A stretch of DNA of 64,000 nt from Alviniconcha marisindica (Eukaryota; Mollusca; Gastropoda; Provannidae). Where the stretch lies: NCBI GenBank assembly GCA_018857735.1, contig JABMCL010000509.1:956001-1020000 (forward strand), read 5' to 3'. Made by a program: the position numbers and the translations under genes. Positions 1-11,649 of the stretch are shown piece after piece. How positions within the stretch are numbered: the first letter of the stretch is position 1; each line of letters starts with the position of its first letter. The notes under the pieces were generated by a model that was given only the letters and a program-made list of their open reading frames with translations, searched no databases and was not told the DNA's origin.

Positions 1-133
1 TTCAAATCTGGATAGTGTGTGTGAAGTATTTTCATTTCCCTAAAATATTCATGGGGAACAGCATAAAATACATGGAAATAAATTGATACCGTTTGAAATT
101 GCCAAGACGAACAATGAAATGATGTCCTAATAG

Positions 134-1288
134 GGTGGCCTGGAGGAAATTTGTCCACTCACTCAGTTGGGGGAACTTCGTCCACTAAAACACCCTCTAA
201 ACTGTACTCAACACTATGCATCAGCCCATATGAACAAGTGAACTTTTCCAAACTGTGACATCAGCTGCATAATGGATCAGCCCACAAACAAAACAACCAA
301 TGAGACCAATCTTACAAGTAGTGTATGGGGAAAACTGTGCTATTATGGGAGCTGGGCTGTTCGTTTGGCAACAAACCATAGCATGGGTTATACACAAGAC
401 AGGCACACAGCTGTTTGTTTTGAAGTTCGGTGCTTGAAAAGTCTATCGAATTTAGTTTTCACACACTTATCATAAGTTGATGAATCGATACATGTCACTT
501 ATTTTCAGCAAAAAGACATTCACACAAAATAAAAAGTAAATTTTCAAGCTGGACGAATTTTCACCAACATAAATTATACTTGGGGGAAGTTCGCCCACAC
601 CACCTGGGGGAAGTTCGCCCTTTTTGTTTACCCGTCACTTTTAATACATCGCTAACAGTAACATGAAGAAATGGGACTTGTTGAAAATTTAAAGGAATGG
701 GGAAATGTTGATCTCAGCCGAAAGATGGGCTGGGTAAACAATGAGAAAAAAATTGTCCACTTTGTAGACCAGTTAGGCCTTCGGAAATAAAGCACTTTGG
801 TCGGGCTCACCTTATTTATATTGAGTTGATTAAAAAAAAATCTGAAATAGAATGACTGCTAGCGTTCTAAAGGAACATTTTGTGTTTGGATCTGAGTTGT
901 TTCTAATTCCAGGTCTACGCTGAAAAAGTTAATATTTAGTCTTCCTGAAAACACTAAACAGTTACTGGTTCTGGTTTTCATTTTTCAGTCTTTCCTTTTG
1001 TTGAGTGTGTTCTCTTTATGTTTGGACGAAGTTCCCCTGAAATGCAGGACAAAATTCCCCCACCCTGGTCGAAATTGCCCCGAATCAGATAGCATCTGAA
1101 AAAGAAAATTCTATTACATATTCATGAGATCACATAGATAGTCATACTGTAAACTAGTCTGCGACTGGTCGAAGGTGTCTACAAACCAAAACCAGTTTGT
1201 GTTGGTTGAGTCAAGATGAAAGAATCAGGTCTCAAAGCATGCATGTACATCATACGTGTCTGTCTGGACGAATTTCCCCATGCCACCC
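134..1288 (+). mobile_element. Nested TA-flanked inverted-repeat element N (copy in L1)
   Basis: The ends are inverted repeats, GGGTGGCCTGGAGGAAAT at the left and its near complement ending ATGCCACCC at the right, with TA on both sides, which fits a TA target duplication. Several GGGGGAARTTCGYCC-type blocks lie inside in both orientations (about 150, 580, 605, 1,025 and 1,065). Related copies sit at the same place in R1 (3,732-4,475) and R2 (43,138-43,962). No coding capacity is seen. Confidence 0.65.
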
Positions 1289-1733
1289 TAATTCCTAAAT
1301 AGCATTCTTCCTTTCAAACCTTCTACGATGGCAAAATCATTTTGACGTCGTTACAATAATCTGACGTTAAGATTATAAAAAGGAGAAAGAAGAGTCAAAG
1401 GAAACAACGGCTCTAGTAACATGACAAAACTGAAAAGAATGACTAGGAATATGTACACAACAAGAGAACATGGGACGGGACATGCGTTTTGTTTTGTGCA
1501 CCACCTTCATTTGTTTTAATAGATAATAAATGCATTCTTTCATGTGTCAGCTATTATATGGAGCAAATAGCCCATTGAACGAAAGCAACGAAGAACTGAG
1601 AATGAAACAGTACACAGTATTTATATTGCATAGTTGTTTTGTTTTCTTCTTCTTCTCAAGATTATGCAATCAAAGCAGAGATGGATTTGGAGTTACTACT
1701 ATTTATCTTTGGAGGACCAAAAAAAATAAAAAT

Positions 1734-1835
1734 GCTTAGCTCAGTTGGCAAGAGACCAGCAAAGCACATATTGACTGACAAGAGACCAACAAAGCACATA
1801 CAGGTCGCGGCTGGTAAACCTGGGTGACCAGGTGG
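1734..1835 (+). repeat. tRNA-like (SINE-type) block with A-box
   Basis: The block begins with a good pol III A-box (TAGCTCAGTTGGCAAGAG) and ends with a weak B-box-like GGTCGCGGCTGGTAAACC. A 28 bp segment in the middle is partly duplicated, so it cannot fold as a normal tRNA. A diverged copy lies on the minus strand at about 42,602-42,700 in the same element family. It looks like a tRNA-derived SINE head captured by the transposon. Confidence 0.45.
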
Positions 1836-2121
1836 TGAGAGCTGTGCACAAGGTTAGACGTCTGCGATAGAAAACTGTTACTGGACAAGTAAAAGGAAGG
1901 GCTCCTATTACTTCTTTTTTGATTGATAGGAGTAGTCTGCCGGGACCATATGTTTAAATATTCTGCGTACATAAAACAATACATATTCATGCAAAAAATT
2001 TTTTTTTAGTGAAATCTACATGGGCTGGTCCCTTTAAAGTTCAGCTGAAATGTTTAACACAGTAACGGTACTACTATGTACAGCTATATGATAAGGTAGT
2101 CGTTAGCACATGTGTAGGCAG

Positions 2122-2443
2122 TTCTGATGTTGAAGTTGAGCTGAACACTGTGAATTCACTGTCATCACCTACAGTGGCATACAGTAGGACCCTTGTCAAA
2201 AGACCACCCTCTAGATCTTTTGCATTCAGTGCAGATCATGCAGGATCCTCAGTCCCACCCAGGACTTCCAGGAAATCCAGTACCAGTGAGAGTCCACTGG
2301 CAAGCTGGCAGAACCTGGTGCCCAAAATAAAATGGGTAAAAGGGTCTGTCTTCAGAGAGGGCCAAGTCTTCACTCATGGCTCAGTGACTGACAGTGAAAC
2401 TGACCATATGACTCACTTTATGCAGAGCACTATAACTTTATAA
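2122..2443 (+). CDS. Possible terminal coding exon, unknown protein
   Basis: I do not recognise this protein. The frame runs open from an acceptor-like site (tgtgtaggcag, AG at 2,120-2,121) through about 106 codons to a TAA at 2,441-2,443. Its base composition (close to half G+C) is clearly richer than the surrounding DNA, as expected of coding sequence. The product is Ser/Thr/Pro-rich and low in hydrophobics, with basophilic kinase-like sites (RPPSRS, RTSRKSS), so probably a disordered tail. There is no ATG near the start of the frame, so if real it is the last coding exon of a plus-strand gene starting left of the window, with transposon L1 in the preceding intron. It could also be an old mobile-element fragment. 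The polypyrimidine tract is weak. Confidence 0.35.
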
Positions 2444-3731
2444 GTAGACCTCAGATTTTCCAGTCATATTTCTCTCAAGTGAGGAGCAGCAGGGGACATT
2501 CTTGGAAGAGAAATGTACAAATCTGTTGAGTACTTTTCAGGGCAAATTTTTAGTAACACATTTGTGAATTTCCATCAAAACTGATATTTCGGAATCCGAC
2601 GTCTGATAACCAACAAGAACAAAAAGGAGAGAAAAAAAGAAAGGCTTCACAGGATTCATACAGTCTTTGAAAATCTAGTGTACTCATGGTGTTAAAGTGC
2701 ATGGTAGTGTGATATTCTGGAGAGTGCCATAAGTGCCAGTGGCTCCATACCTCCATCTTCAGCCCTCTAGGGTTTCTGTTGGGATTACCTACCCTCTGTT
2801 GTTGTTCTTTTCAAATATGCAGAAAAAAAATGTGTTTTTCGTGCAAATTAACCCTCATTACAATATTAGGCAATTACTCAAACCCCATGCATTTACTATA
2901 CGCCAAAAAGTTAAGATCTAAATGACAGAATGCATTTTAATTAGGCTTTTTAAAGGGACTGGCCCATGCAGATTAGGCTAAAAAACGATTTTTTTACATG
3001 AATTTTTATTGTTTTATGTGTGATTATTATGTAGTATTAATTTCTGCTTTGGTCCTTTTGAATTGCGGCAATTTAAGAATAACTGGAATGGTCTAAAAAT
3101 AGATTGGGGATCCCCCCCCCCCCCCTCCTTGGTCCTCCAAAGATAATGGTAGTAACTCCAAATTATCTCTGCTTTGATTGTATAATCTTGAAAAAGTGGA
3201 GATTATATGAAGATATCAACATCACTGTTTCATTCTCAGTTATTCGTTGCTTTTTCTTTGTGGCTTACTGGGCTCAAAGCACCAACTAACTAACTAACTC
3301 GTTGCTTTCGTTCAAAGGGCTATTTGCCCCTTGTAATAGCACATGAAAGAATGTATTTATTATCTATTAACACAAAAGAAGGCAGCACACAAAACAAAAC
3401 ACATGTCCCATCCCATGTTCTCTTGTTGTGTACATATACTAGTCATTCTTTTCAGTTTTGTCATTCTTGCCATCAGTAACTACTTCTAGAGCCATTGTTT
3501 TCTTCGACTCTTCCTTCACCTTTCTATAATCTTGCAATGCAATATATATATACAATATAACTTTATTGCCAAGTGTCAATACAATTGCACTGGAATGTTT
3601 TGTGGTGCCAAGTACACTCATCACACGTTCACACCAAACATAAAACATCATTAAACAAAATTGCGTCAAATTATTGCATATCATAATGACGTCAAAATGA
3701 TTTTGCCATCATTTCATTGATCGAAACACAG

Positions 3732-4475
3732 TGTGGCATGGGGGAAATTCGTCCACTCGCTCGGTTGGGGGAATTTCGGCCACCCTTGTGAACTGCACTC
3801 GATACTACGTGTCAACCCCTACAACTGAACTTTTCCAAACTGTAATATCAGCTTCATAATGGATCAGTCCACAAACAAAACAAATTACAAAACAAAACAG
3901 ATTGTTACAAGTAGCGTTTGGGAAAACCTGTCCTACTTTGGGAGCCTTGCTATTTGTTTGGCAACAAAACCATAGTCTGGGTTGTACGAATAGTAAAGAC
4001 CGCCATGCTCTTGGCAAATCTTGTTTGTTTTGATGTTCAGTGTTTGCCATGGTCTGCCCACCTAAAAACCTCCAAATTTTTGTCATTTTGATGAAGTCGT
4101 TTTAAATCTTATGATTTTTATTTTTTATTTTTTACATCAGCTTCTTCTTGTCTGCCATCTTTTTTTTAACTTCTTCTTTTATCTGTCTATTTTCTTGTGT
4201 TTCATCATATAGGTGAATACATTTCCCTAGTTCTGTTCTATTAGTTTTGTCAACATCACCAGTAGTTGTTCATTCATTCCTCAAAAAAAGAATGTTTTCT
4301 TTCATATTCATGAAATCACATGGGTAGTTGTGTTGTATACTAGTCTGCGATTGGTCAAAGGTGTCTACAAACCACAATGAGCTTGTGTTGGTTGAGCCAG
4401 TGTAACAGAATCGTGTCTCAAAGTGTGCTTCTGAATCAAACATACCTATCCGGACGAATTTCCACCAGGCCACCC
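3732..4475 (+). mobile_element. Nested element N (copy in R1)
   Basis: Left end GTGGCATGGGGGAAATTCG and right end CGAATTTCCACCAGGCCACCC form inverted repeats, and TA follows the right end. This copy is shorter than the one in L1, and has the opposite orientation relative to its host element. Confidence 0.6.
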
Positions 4476-4737
4476 TAAAATGTTCGAAAGAATGCTAGAC
4501 ATCATTTCATTGTTCGTCTTGGCAATTTCAAACAATGTCAATTTATTTCCAAGTTTTTTTATGCTGTTCCCCATGAAAATGTTAGGAAAATGAAACTATT
4601 TTACACAGACTTTCCAGATTTAAAAAATAAACATTGACAAAAATAATTAATACATGACATGTACACGAAACTGAGAAGTTCCGGTATCCTATCAGTGATG
4701 TCATACTGAAACATGGGAAAGAGCTCGTGAAAACAGT

Positions 4738-4862
4738 GTTAGTAACACTGTCTGGGAAAGTCCTCTTCTAAAATCATTATAAAATCAATGACATGTTCAG
4801 TTAGTAACACTGTCTGGGAAAGTCCTCTTCTAAAATCGTTATAAAATCAATGGCATGTTCAA
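4738..4862 (+). repeat. 63 bp tandem duplication
   Basis: Two nearly identical copies of a unit starting GTTAGTAACACTGTCTGGGA. The sister element at about 44,225-44,290 has only one copy, so this is a private recent duplication. Confidence 0.8.
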
Positions 4863-5095
4863 TCACAAAACTTTTAATGCTGATCATGTTCGTTTCACCT
4901 CCTTTAGAAAAGTTTAGCCACCAAAGGAGAGTTCCTTTAAGTTCAACATCATAACTGCAGACATAAGTTTACTACTGAGTACAATTTATAGTGTAATCAA
5001 ATCATCATTGGCACCAATCCAGTAATAGTGATTGTCATCACACGCATCTTACTCAAATCTGTAAAAGTTAATATATAATTATGTAAGGAGTTACA

Positions 5096-5700
5096 ATAAC
5101 AATAAACTTTATTCATCCCAGCAGGAAATTAAAGCTGTTGTTCGATCGCACAACGAAGAACATATCTCAATAATTCTTAGTCATGAAACACACATACACA
5201 CTCTAAGACATACACCCCCTTTCTCTCAATCTGCATACACTAATAGTAAGAGTAAGCAAGTGGGCTTTGTATAGTTTCCACATTGGTCCTGCCCCAGTTA
5301 TCATATCCTTGCAGTCTCGTTACTGCCCTGCTAGTAAACCCGGAACCAGAACAGATAACGCTTTTGTTGTGTGAGTCACATTGATTGATTGATTGATCGC
5401 TTATATAGCGCTATTCTCCGCTCTCTTGAGCACTCAATGCACTCGCATGCAGTTCTACATGAGTGACTAGCTTTTTACAGCGCATTTTTTTTAATATCCA
5501 CCGAAGTGGTGTACTTACAGTACTGGCATGGCTGGTGCCACATGAAACTGCAGCCGTGACACTGTAGCTGTGACAGTGCTAACCTACACTAGGCTAAGCC
5601 AGGTGCATGCTCCATTCTAATCAATTTTTCACTGAATTCAAATAAATCTTCCCCCCCCCCCCCCCCCCCCCCAATTACATTTTGACCACATGCTGTTTGT
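5096..5700. repeat. SINE/LINE tail-like fragments and poly-C tract
   Basis: At 5,100 the sequence ACTTTATTCATCCCAGCAGG resembles retroposon tails; related sequences occur near 9,649, 20,336 and 30,318. At 5,382-5,450 a GATT repeat is followed by CTTATATAGCGCTATT, also tail-like. A 23 nt poly-C run lies at 5,650-5,672. Confidence 0.4.
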
Positions 5701-7190
5701 AACCTACTCCCTTTTGTGCACCAAGCCATGCATAATATAATTTGACATTTTAGAATTGGTATATATATATCATATATGTGATATTTATTTAGACAGGATC
5801 AAGTTAAAAACCAGCAGCCGATGCCTTGTTCTCTTACCGTAAATCTATTTTTATAACTGTCACTTGCATGTTGGCCTAGCTTTCTCTGCGTTGTAGTGAA
5901 GCGCTGTTTTGACTTGATTAAACTGATTCTTTGTTGATCAGTGCTTTGTAGTATACTGTTTTGTCTAACTGACTTCACTGATGTATAGTTATTTTTGGTA
6001 GAAACCAAGTATTGTCTACTGTAGACACTGTGACTAAGTTTTATTAATGGGCTACTTGATACCAGTAATGCTGCAAGGACACACGCACTAGGTGAAAGTT
6101 CACACCAATCGTTTTGTTGCTAGTCTTTGAGGGTATTGTGCTTCTCACATAGAGCATTTTATTATAATTGTTATCTATCATTTTAACTGTCTGAGCATGC
6201 ACTTTATTCTGATGTAAGTTTGATTAATATTAGTATTTTGCACGGTGTTTTAGCTGCAATTTAGTTACATTGTACAAATCTGCATGTAGACAGGTGTAAG
6301 CCATGCTTCCCACTATTGTTGTGACTTAATTAAGTCATGTTTGTATATTTTGTTTACAGGGTTTAAAAGATTGTAACTTCAGCTTTCATTTGATGTTTTT
6401 CATGATTTAATCAGTTTATTTATTGTTGAGAAAATTGTAGTCCTGTGGGCCAAGAAAACACAAATGTCTATTTTGTTGTCCAGAGAGCTGATTTTATTTT
6501 AGGGAGAGCATGTTTTCTTTGCCACCCATGCCACACTTATTATATGCATGTGAGAGGCCATTGTGTTGGTGCTGGAAAACTGTTCTGCTGAAAAATTAAC
6601 CTGATTGCTGAATCTGCTGTGGCCTCTACATTCCTTGACTGCATTGTCTGCTGCCTGTCACATTCCTACCACTCTGCCCTCCTCAACAAAATAAAAATAA
6701 AAACCTTTTTAAATGTCATCATCAAGGGAGAAACTTTACATTTTGACTGATTGTTTGTTATTGTTTTTTGTTTTTGGCAAGCCAATGACTGAGAGAGCAT
6801 GCCATTGCAGCATGGACATATTTACACTCTACAAACTGTGAATAGTGTCATGTCATCATCATCTTCTTTTCTTCCATTAGGAGTAGCCACAATCATCATT
6901 TTGAATTTGATTATTCTGCTATGTTATGCTATACCATGAGCATGATGCCTTCTCTGATCAAAAGATGGACATGGATTTTAACCTGCACAATGATCTCAGT
7001 ACAGTGGGTGCTGCACACACAAAGGCAAGACAGGCAGTGACAAGACTGAAGACCACACAAGTCTTAACCCAGAAATAAACAACCTTCCTCTACCCTGTGG
7101 CATCCAGGAGTTGAATTACAGCCACCAGATCTGCAGCACAGCATCATACTTGTGCAACAACCTCTATGGGCTTTAGCCACTGGATTGACA
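5700..7190. other. No gene recognised
   Basis: AT-rich DNA with no supported exon, RNA gene or clear repeat boundary. Confidence 0.5.
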
Positions 7191-7194
7191 AGAT

Positions 7195-8705
7195 TCAAGA
7201 TTACTTTATTATCTCATTCATGAAATTAAAACGTGGCTGAACATTAACCACAGTACACAGTAACACATATTGTGTATTTTAGAACTCAAAGAACAGTTAT
7301 TGAAAATACAAAAGTTACATATAAAACAAACTAGTAATTTACGTAATTTACACACACACATCTGCACACACATGCTCTGATGTTTGAACAGATTTATCTG
7401 TTCAGAAATGATACTGACTGCAGATCTCACTGTATTAGATTTTGGTATGCAAAATCGTCTACCAGATGGAAGAATCTCATAACATTTAGCAAGGACATGG
7501 CTGTTGTCATCCACAATCACCCTAGCTTTCCATACCACACAACGTTCATACAACTGACTTAAGTATTCTTGTCTTTCACCCACAACCTTGCCACACACAT
7601 TCGCCACTTTACTCAGGACATTTTTGCTTTTCACATTGAAGCCACCAAACCAGCACAGGAATGAAAATGTTAAAAACTGATTCAATACAACTCTGGTAAA
7701 AAGTGCATAAAACAGCAGCAATGACATTAAGAGATCTTAGCTTTTAAGGCAAAATATTTTTGCCTGACATCTTTTGTGAATAAAATCAGTGTTTTTGTTA
7801 CAATTCAGCTTGTTGTCTAAGACTGTTCCTAGATATTTGTACTCAGTCACTCTTTCAACTTTCACGCCATCAATAGATTTGGAATGACAGTTGGAGCTTT
7901 TCTGAAATCAATCAGCATTTCCTTTGTTTTCTTTCCATTTAAGTCAAGGGAATTATCCCTGCACCAGTAAGGGAATTATCCCTGCACCAACTACTGAACC
8001 TTTCAACTTCAGCAAAATAAACAGAATCTGAGTTGGAAAGATCTTCTATTGCAGAATCGTTAGAGTATTTTATGATTGGTGTTGTGTCAGTGCCTGTGGA
8101 ATCATTTGTATAGACTGTAAAAAGAATAGAGATAGGACAGTGCCTTGTGGAGAGCCAGTGGAAATAGAGGAGGAAGACGAGAGTGCAGCTTGGTGATGAA
8201 CAGTCTGAGAACGGTTGACAAGAAAGTCGACAATCCAGAGAATCAGTCTTGGGTTAACGTCGAGTTTCAAAAGTTTGCTTGCCATAAGGTGTGCTTGTAC
8301 GGCAGAAGGCAGAGGAAAAGTCGATAAAGAGAATTCAGACAAATGAACCCGTTTTTTCAAGATAAGTATATATGCACTGTACAAAAGAGAGTTGTGTCTT
8401 TGGTGCTTCTGTTGTGCTTGTACGCAAACTGGTATGGGTCTAAATGGGGTTTCGTGTGTTTCATGAGTTTGTGGAGGATGATATGTTCAAAACACTTCAT
8501 TACAACAGATCTTAGACGTCAGAGCAATTTGATGATAATCATTTAAACAAGAAGGATTTCATTTTCTTGGAACAGGACACATTACAGAGGTTTTCCAAGT
8601 AAAGGGTACAGTGTTTTCTTTTACAGACCATGTAAACAACTGACTGAAAGGTGTGAAGCATACAATTTCAAAACTGACAAAAGTCTTCCACAGATGTTGA
8701 CAGGT
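7195..8705 (-). pseudogene. LINE relic (CR1/L2-type reverse transcriptase)
   Basis: Reading leftward, the decayed frames show the usual order of a CR1/L2-type reverse transcriptase: a DYHQIALTS block (about 8,540), QAHLMASKLLKLDVNPRLI (about 8,280), the STGSPQGTVLS block (about 8,150), a catalytic-core remnant KYSNDSAIEDLS (about 8,050), a KYLGTVLDNKLN block (about 7,830), then the C-terminal region with SFLCWFGG and LPSGRRF (7,650-7,420). The usual Y-x-D-D is changed to Y-S-N-D, and frameshifts and stops break the frame, so it is inactive. The 3' end near 7,197 carries AATAAAGTAATCTTGAATC on the minus strand, typical of such tails. A 22 bp duplication lies at about 7,948-7,990. Clade assignment within CR1/L2/Rex1 is uncertain. 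Confidence 0.85.
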
Positions 8706-9129
8706 CAGCAGATGACTTGCTCTCCAACCTTCAACTCAGCCACTGGATTTACAATATGTAATCTTACTTGTTCACCAACCTTTACCTTAGCCCAGGGCTC
8801 CTGTTAATGCACCAAATGCACTAAACTTCCGTCTAGAGGGTCCCACAGGTCCTACTAAAACAAATGCCAGGATGTGCTTTTTTCGAAGTCCAGACCTGTT
8901 CCTGACTGACTTAAAATATGGTCATGTGAACTGTTTGTGCCACGTCTTCTGTCTCAAAACCACTTGCTACCCTGCACTGACCTTGTTGCTGACAAGTACC
9001 TGTTCTCCCCAACTTCATGAGCATACACTGTCCTAACACAACAAACAATGATGATGATGTGAGGCAGCAGATGTCGTCAGTAGGGAGAGGCAATTCTTTT
9101 TCATGGTGCTTTACATCCACAGAAACCAT

Positions 9130-9192
9130 ATGCTGATATGGCTTATTAGGGATGGGAACAGCTGATATGGCTTATTAGGGATGGGAACAATC
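9130..9192 (+). repeat. Short tandem duplication (about 30 bp)
   Basis: The motif GATATGGCTTATTAGGGATG occurs twice in tandem. Related copies occur at 46,433, 46,498, 47,145 and 47,258 in the shorter relative of this element. Confidence 0.7.
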
Positions 9193-9333
9193 AACCAGAT
9201 GTGTCAGTGTTTTATATACCCTACATTGTGAGATGTTTTGGTCTTCTGCTTCTGAAAGGTTTAACAAAATCATGCAGAGAAATTGAGGATAAAAGTTAAA
9301 ACAGAGATCCATGTACAGACTGCCATTGTGAAG

Positions 9334-9600
9334 GATTCTAACATAATAATATTAATAATAATAATTTACACTTATCACGCACTCATCAAGGCCCTGAGCG
9401 CTCACAGGATACATATTAACTTAAATACAATATTCTATACACATGTAGAGCACAGTCCTACCAAAACAATTTACATAAGGTATTATATGGAAACACACAC
9501 ACACACACACAAGTGCGTGCACACTCACACAATGACTAGAGCACACAACAACAATTTGTTGTGAACTTTAGCTATCCAAAAAAAAAAAAAAAAAAAAAAT
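9334..9600. repeat. Retroposon tail-like sequence, (CA)n and poly-A
   Basis: An (ATA)n stretch followed by TTTACACTTATCACGCACTC and GCCCTGAGCGCTCA resembles the common invertebrate tail-type repeat. A (CA)n run lies at 9,494-9,512 and a poly-A tract at 9,579-9,598. Confidence 0.45.
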
Positions 9601-10985
9601 TCTACAGTAAATTTTGTTCAAATAGCACCAAAGTATTCAAATTCAAAAACTTTAATCATCCCACAAGGGGCAATTTTGTTGTGGTCATTAAAAAGTAAGC
9701 AAGAGAGGCAACTCTGGTTTTGAGTGATGTTAAGACAATACACACACTGACACAGCATCAGCCTTATAGTCTGCACCTCATAAATAATGGGGTAAAAGTA
9801 AAACGTACACAATAAGTTTTGTATGGATGTGACAAAGTTAACATAGCTTAGTGCCCTCCCTGAGTTAGAATTGCCATGGTCTCTGCATAACCTTTAATTT
9901 TTGATTTGAAAAAAGTTGCCATTGTAATTATGACGATGCGCGTCCACCATGGCTTTTTCCCTTTGTTTTCACCAGAACCGGATGTGACCCCACACAAGTT
10001 TGCGAGCACGCTCGTTTGATCTGGTCCGGTTTTTGGCTAAATATTGGTAAGTGCTGCTTATTATCATCATGCTTTGGCCGATTTAGCAGCTGAAATAGAT
10101 AACTGCTACTCAAAGATCACAGCTGTTGCTTGTTTTTGCCCTGCATATAGGCTAGCCTAATCGGCATCAAAGTCAAGATGACCCAGCAGGATTGACCTGT
10201 AAACTGACTGGCTGCAGACAATTTTTTATGGGCAGTTCAAAAAGCGTTGTGCATGCATATGGTGCAGTTGTAGCTGTATATTTCTGCCCAAGGCTGATCA
10301 GTTTCTCTTTCATAACATGTGCATGAAGACAGAGTAAGTAAATGTGCACAACAGTTAAGAAACTGATCACAGCTTGCGAGTAAAAATTAAATGTATCGCT
10401 TACAAAATGGGTCAATTCTTACATTTTTATTCATTAGTTGCCTCACGTTTGTTACCAAGTAATTTGTCTGTGCTATGATATGATTTCGGTAATCCTTCAA
10501 TTTAGTTAAAAGCAGTTTACTTATTTTGTTATAAGTACATCACATGATGCTACAAAAGAGCTGAAAAAGCACGAAATCAAGACATTTTCTCTATTTTGGC
10601 AGATTTCTTACTGATTTCAAAATCTGAAATTTACTACTTCTAAATTTAAAAGATTTCACTGTCAGATATATTTTGGTGAAGATCACAAGTATGATCTAAA
10701 AAAGACAGCTTTTCAATGTAAAAGACGTCACCGTCTGACGTGTTTGCTAAAGTGATAGTTTATTTTATGCGCTAGAAATGTGAGAAAAAAATCGTACTTT
10801 TCAGGTGATGGTCAGTGATTACTGCAATACTGGGCCTGCTGTATTCATCAAACTAGCAACTGTCTCATGAAAATAATATATATGCAAAGAGTCACTGCTC
10901 AACGTGTGAGATTTGTAGTCTTTTTGTCTGCCTCATCGCTCCTCTCCAATTGTGTGTGCCAATGCATGTGCGCGCGCTTGTGTGT
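9600..10985. other. No gene recognised
   Basis: A tail-like CTTTAATCATCCCACAAGGG is seen at 9,649. Nothing else can be assigned. Confidence 0.5.
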
Positions 10986-10989
10986 GTGT

Positions 10990-11620
10990 AGACATTGAGC
11001 TTTGTGTGCCAGTGGGAGGAAACCCATTCTGCACATTAATCTCGCAATCTTCTTTTCAAGAATGGGGGTTCTGGAATACCGTGGAGCAGTGCGTACTGTG
11101 TGGAGAGGCCCTTGATTTGGGTAGGACGACTGTCGTGCCAACCATAGAGGAAGAGACACCATCAACAGAGCAAGCAAAGAGTGTGGCCATACAGTTGTTG
11201 TGTCAGAGGGTGAGACGGCACACAAAGAATGCTGTCGCAATTTCACAAATAAGCACAGCACCCAAAGTCACCTGAGAAGAAAACAAGAAACTGAATCTGC
11301 AGCAGGTTTTACACAGAGCCGGCGCTCACAAAATCAACACTTTAACTTTGCCAGATATTGTCTTTTTGTGGCAATGAAGCTAATGTTCACAACTGCCCGA
11401 AAGTGCATCTAGTGAGAACACTTGATTTTTAAAACTACATTTTCAAAGTACGATCACAGCGTGGAGATGAGTGGGAGCAAAGTGTCAAAAGCAGACTTGA
11501 GCTGATGCTGTTTATCATCAAACATGCAGCCTTTACTTTTGAAGCAAGAAATGACTGCCTCCAAAGTCCTTTGCCTCAGACAAGGATACAATAGGAGCAA
11601 AACTAGGGCAGCCAAAAGAT
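10990..11620 (+). pseudogene. Broken zinc-finger-like repeat gene
   Basis: Across several frames the plus strand reads as a decayed protein: EQCVLCGEALDLGRTTVV (about 11,080-11,135), then AHKECCRNFTNKHSTQSHL (about 11,215-11,270), then HFNFARYCLFCGNEANVHNC (about 11,335-11,395), then QRGDEW...VKSRLELM (about 11,460-11,510). The paired CxxC...HxxC and CLFCG modules and the RGD-W...R-E spacing remind me of a repeat-associated protein found in many copies in invertebrate genomes; this is from memory. At least two frameshifts and several stops disrupt it. It lies inside the 4.6 kb element and may have been carried by it. Confidence 0.5.
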
Positions 11621-11649
11621 GAGAGGAAAGCTGATGCCTTTAAAAAGGT

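Larger units (their letters stand above)
1..2037 (-). mobile_element. TTAA-flanked non-autonomous DNA transposon, copy L1 (cut by window edge)
   Basis: Reversed copy of the element also present at 2,950-4,940 and 41,883-44,360. Bases 1-120 are the reverse complement of about 4,480-4,620, and 1,290-2,037 matches the reverse of 2,950-3,720 and of 41,883-43,130. Its terminus at 2,029-2,037 reads, on the minus strand, TTAAAGGGACC, like the TTAAAGGGACTGG ends of the other copies. The other terminus lies beyond base 1. No transposase frame is visible. It contains a nested element (134-1,288) and a tRNA-like block (1,734-1,835). Confidence 0.75.
2950..4940 (+). mobile_element. TTAA-flanked non-autonomous DNA transposon, copy R1
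   Basis: Begins TTAAAGGGACTGGCCC at 2,950 and ends GAGAGTTCCTTTAA at 4,940. Read inward, both ends give TTAA followed by AGGRACT, so the element has short imperfect inverted ends and a TTAA target site. It is a shorter version of the 2,478 bp copy at 41,883: the tRNA-like segment is missing (junction near the poly-C run at 3,112). A 63 bp segment near the right end is tandemly duplicated (about 4,738-4,862). No long frame is present. Confidence 0.75.
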
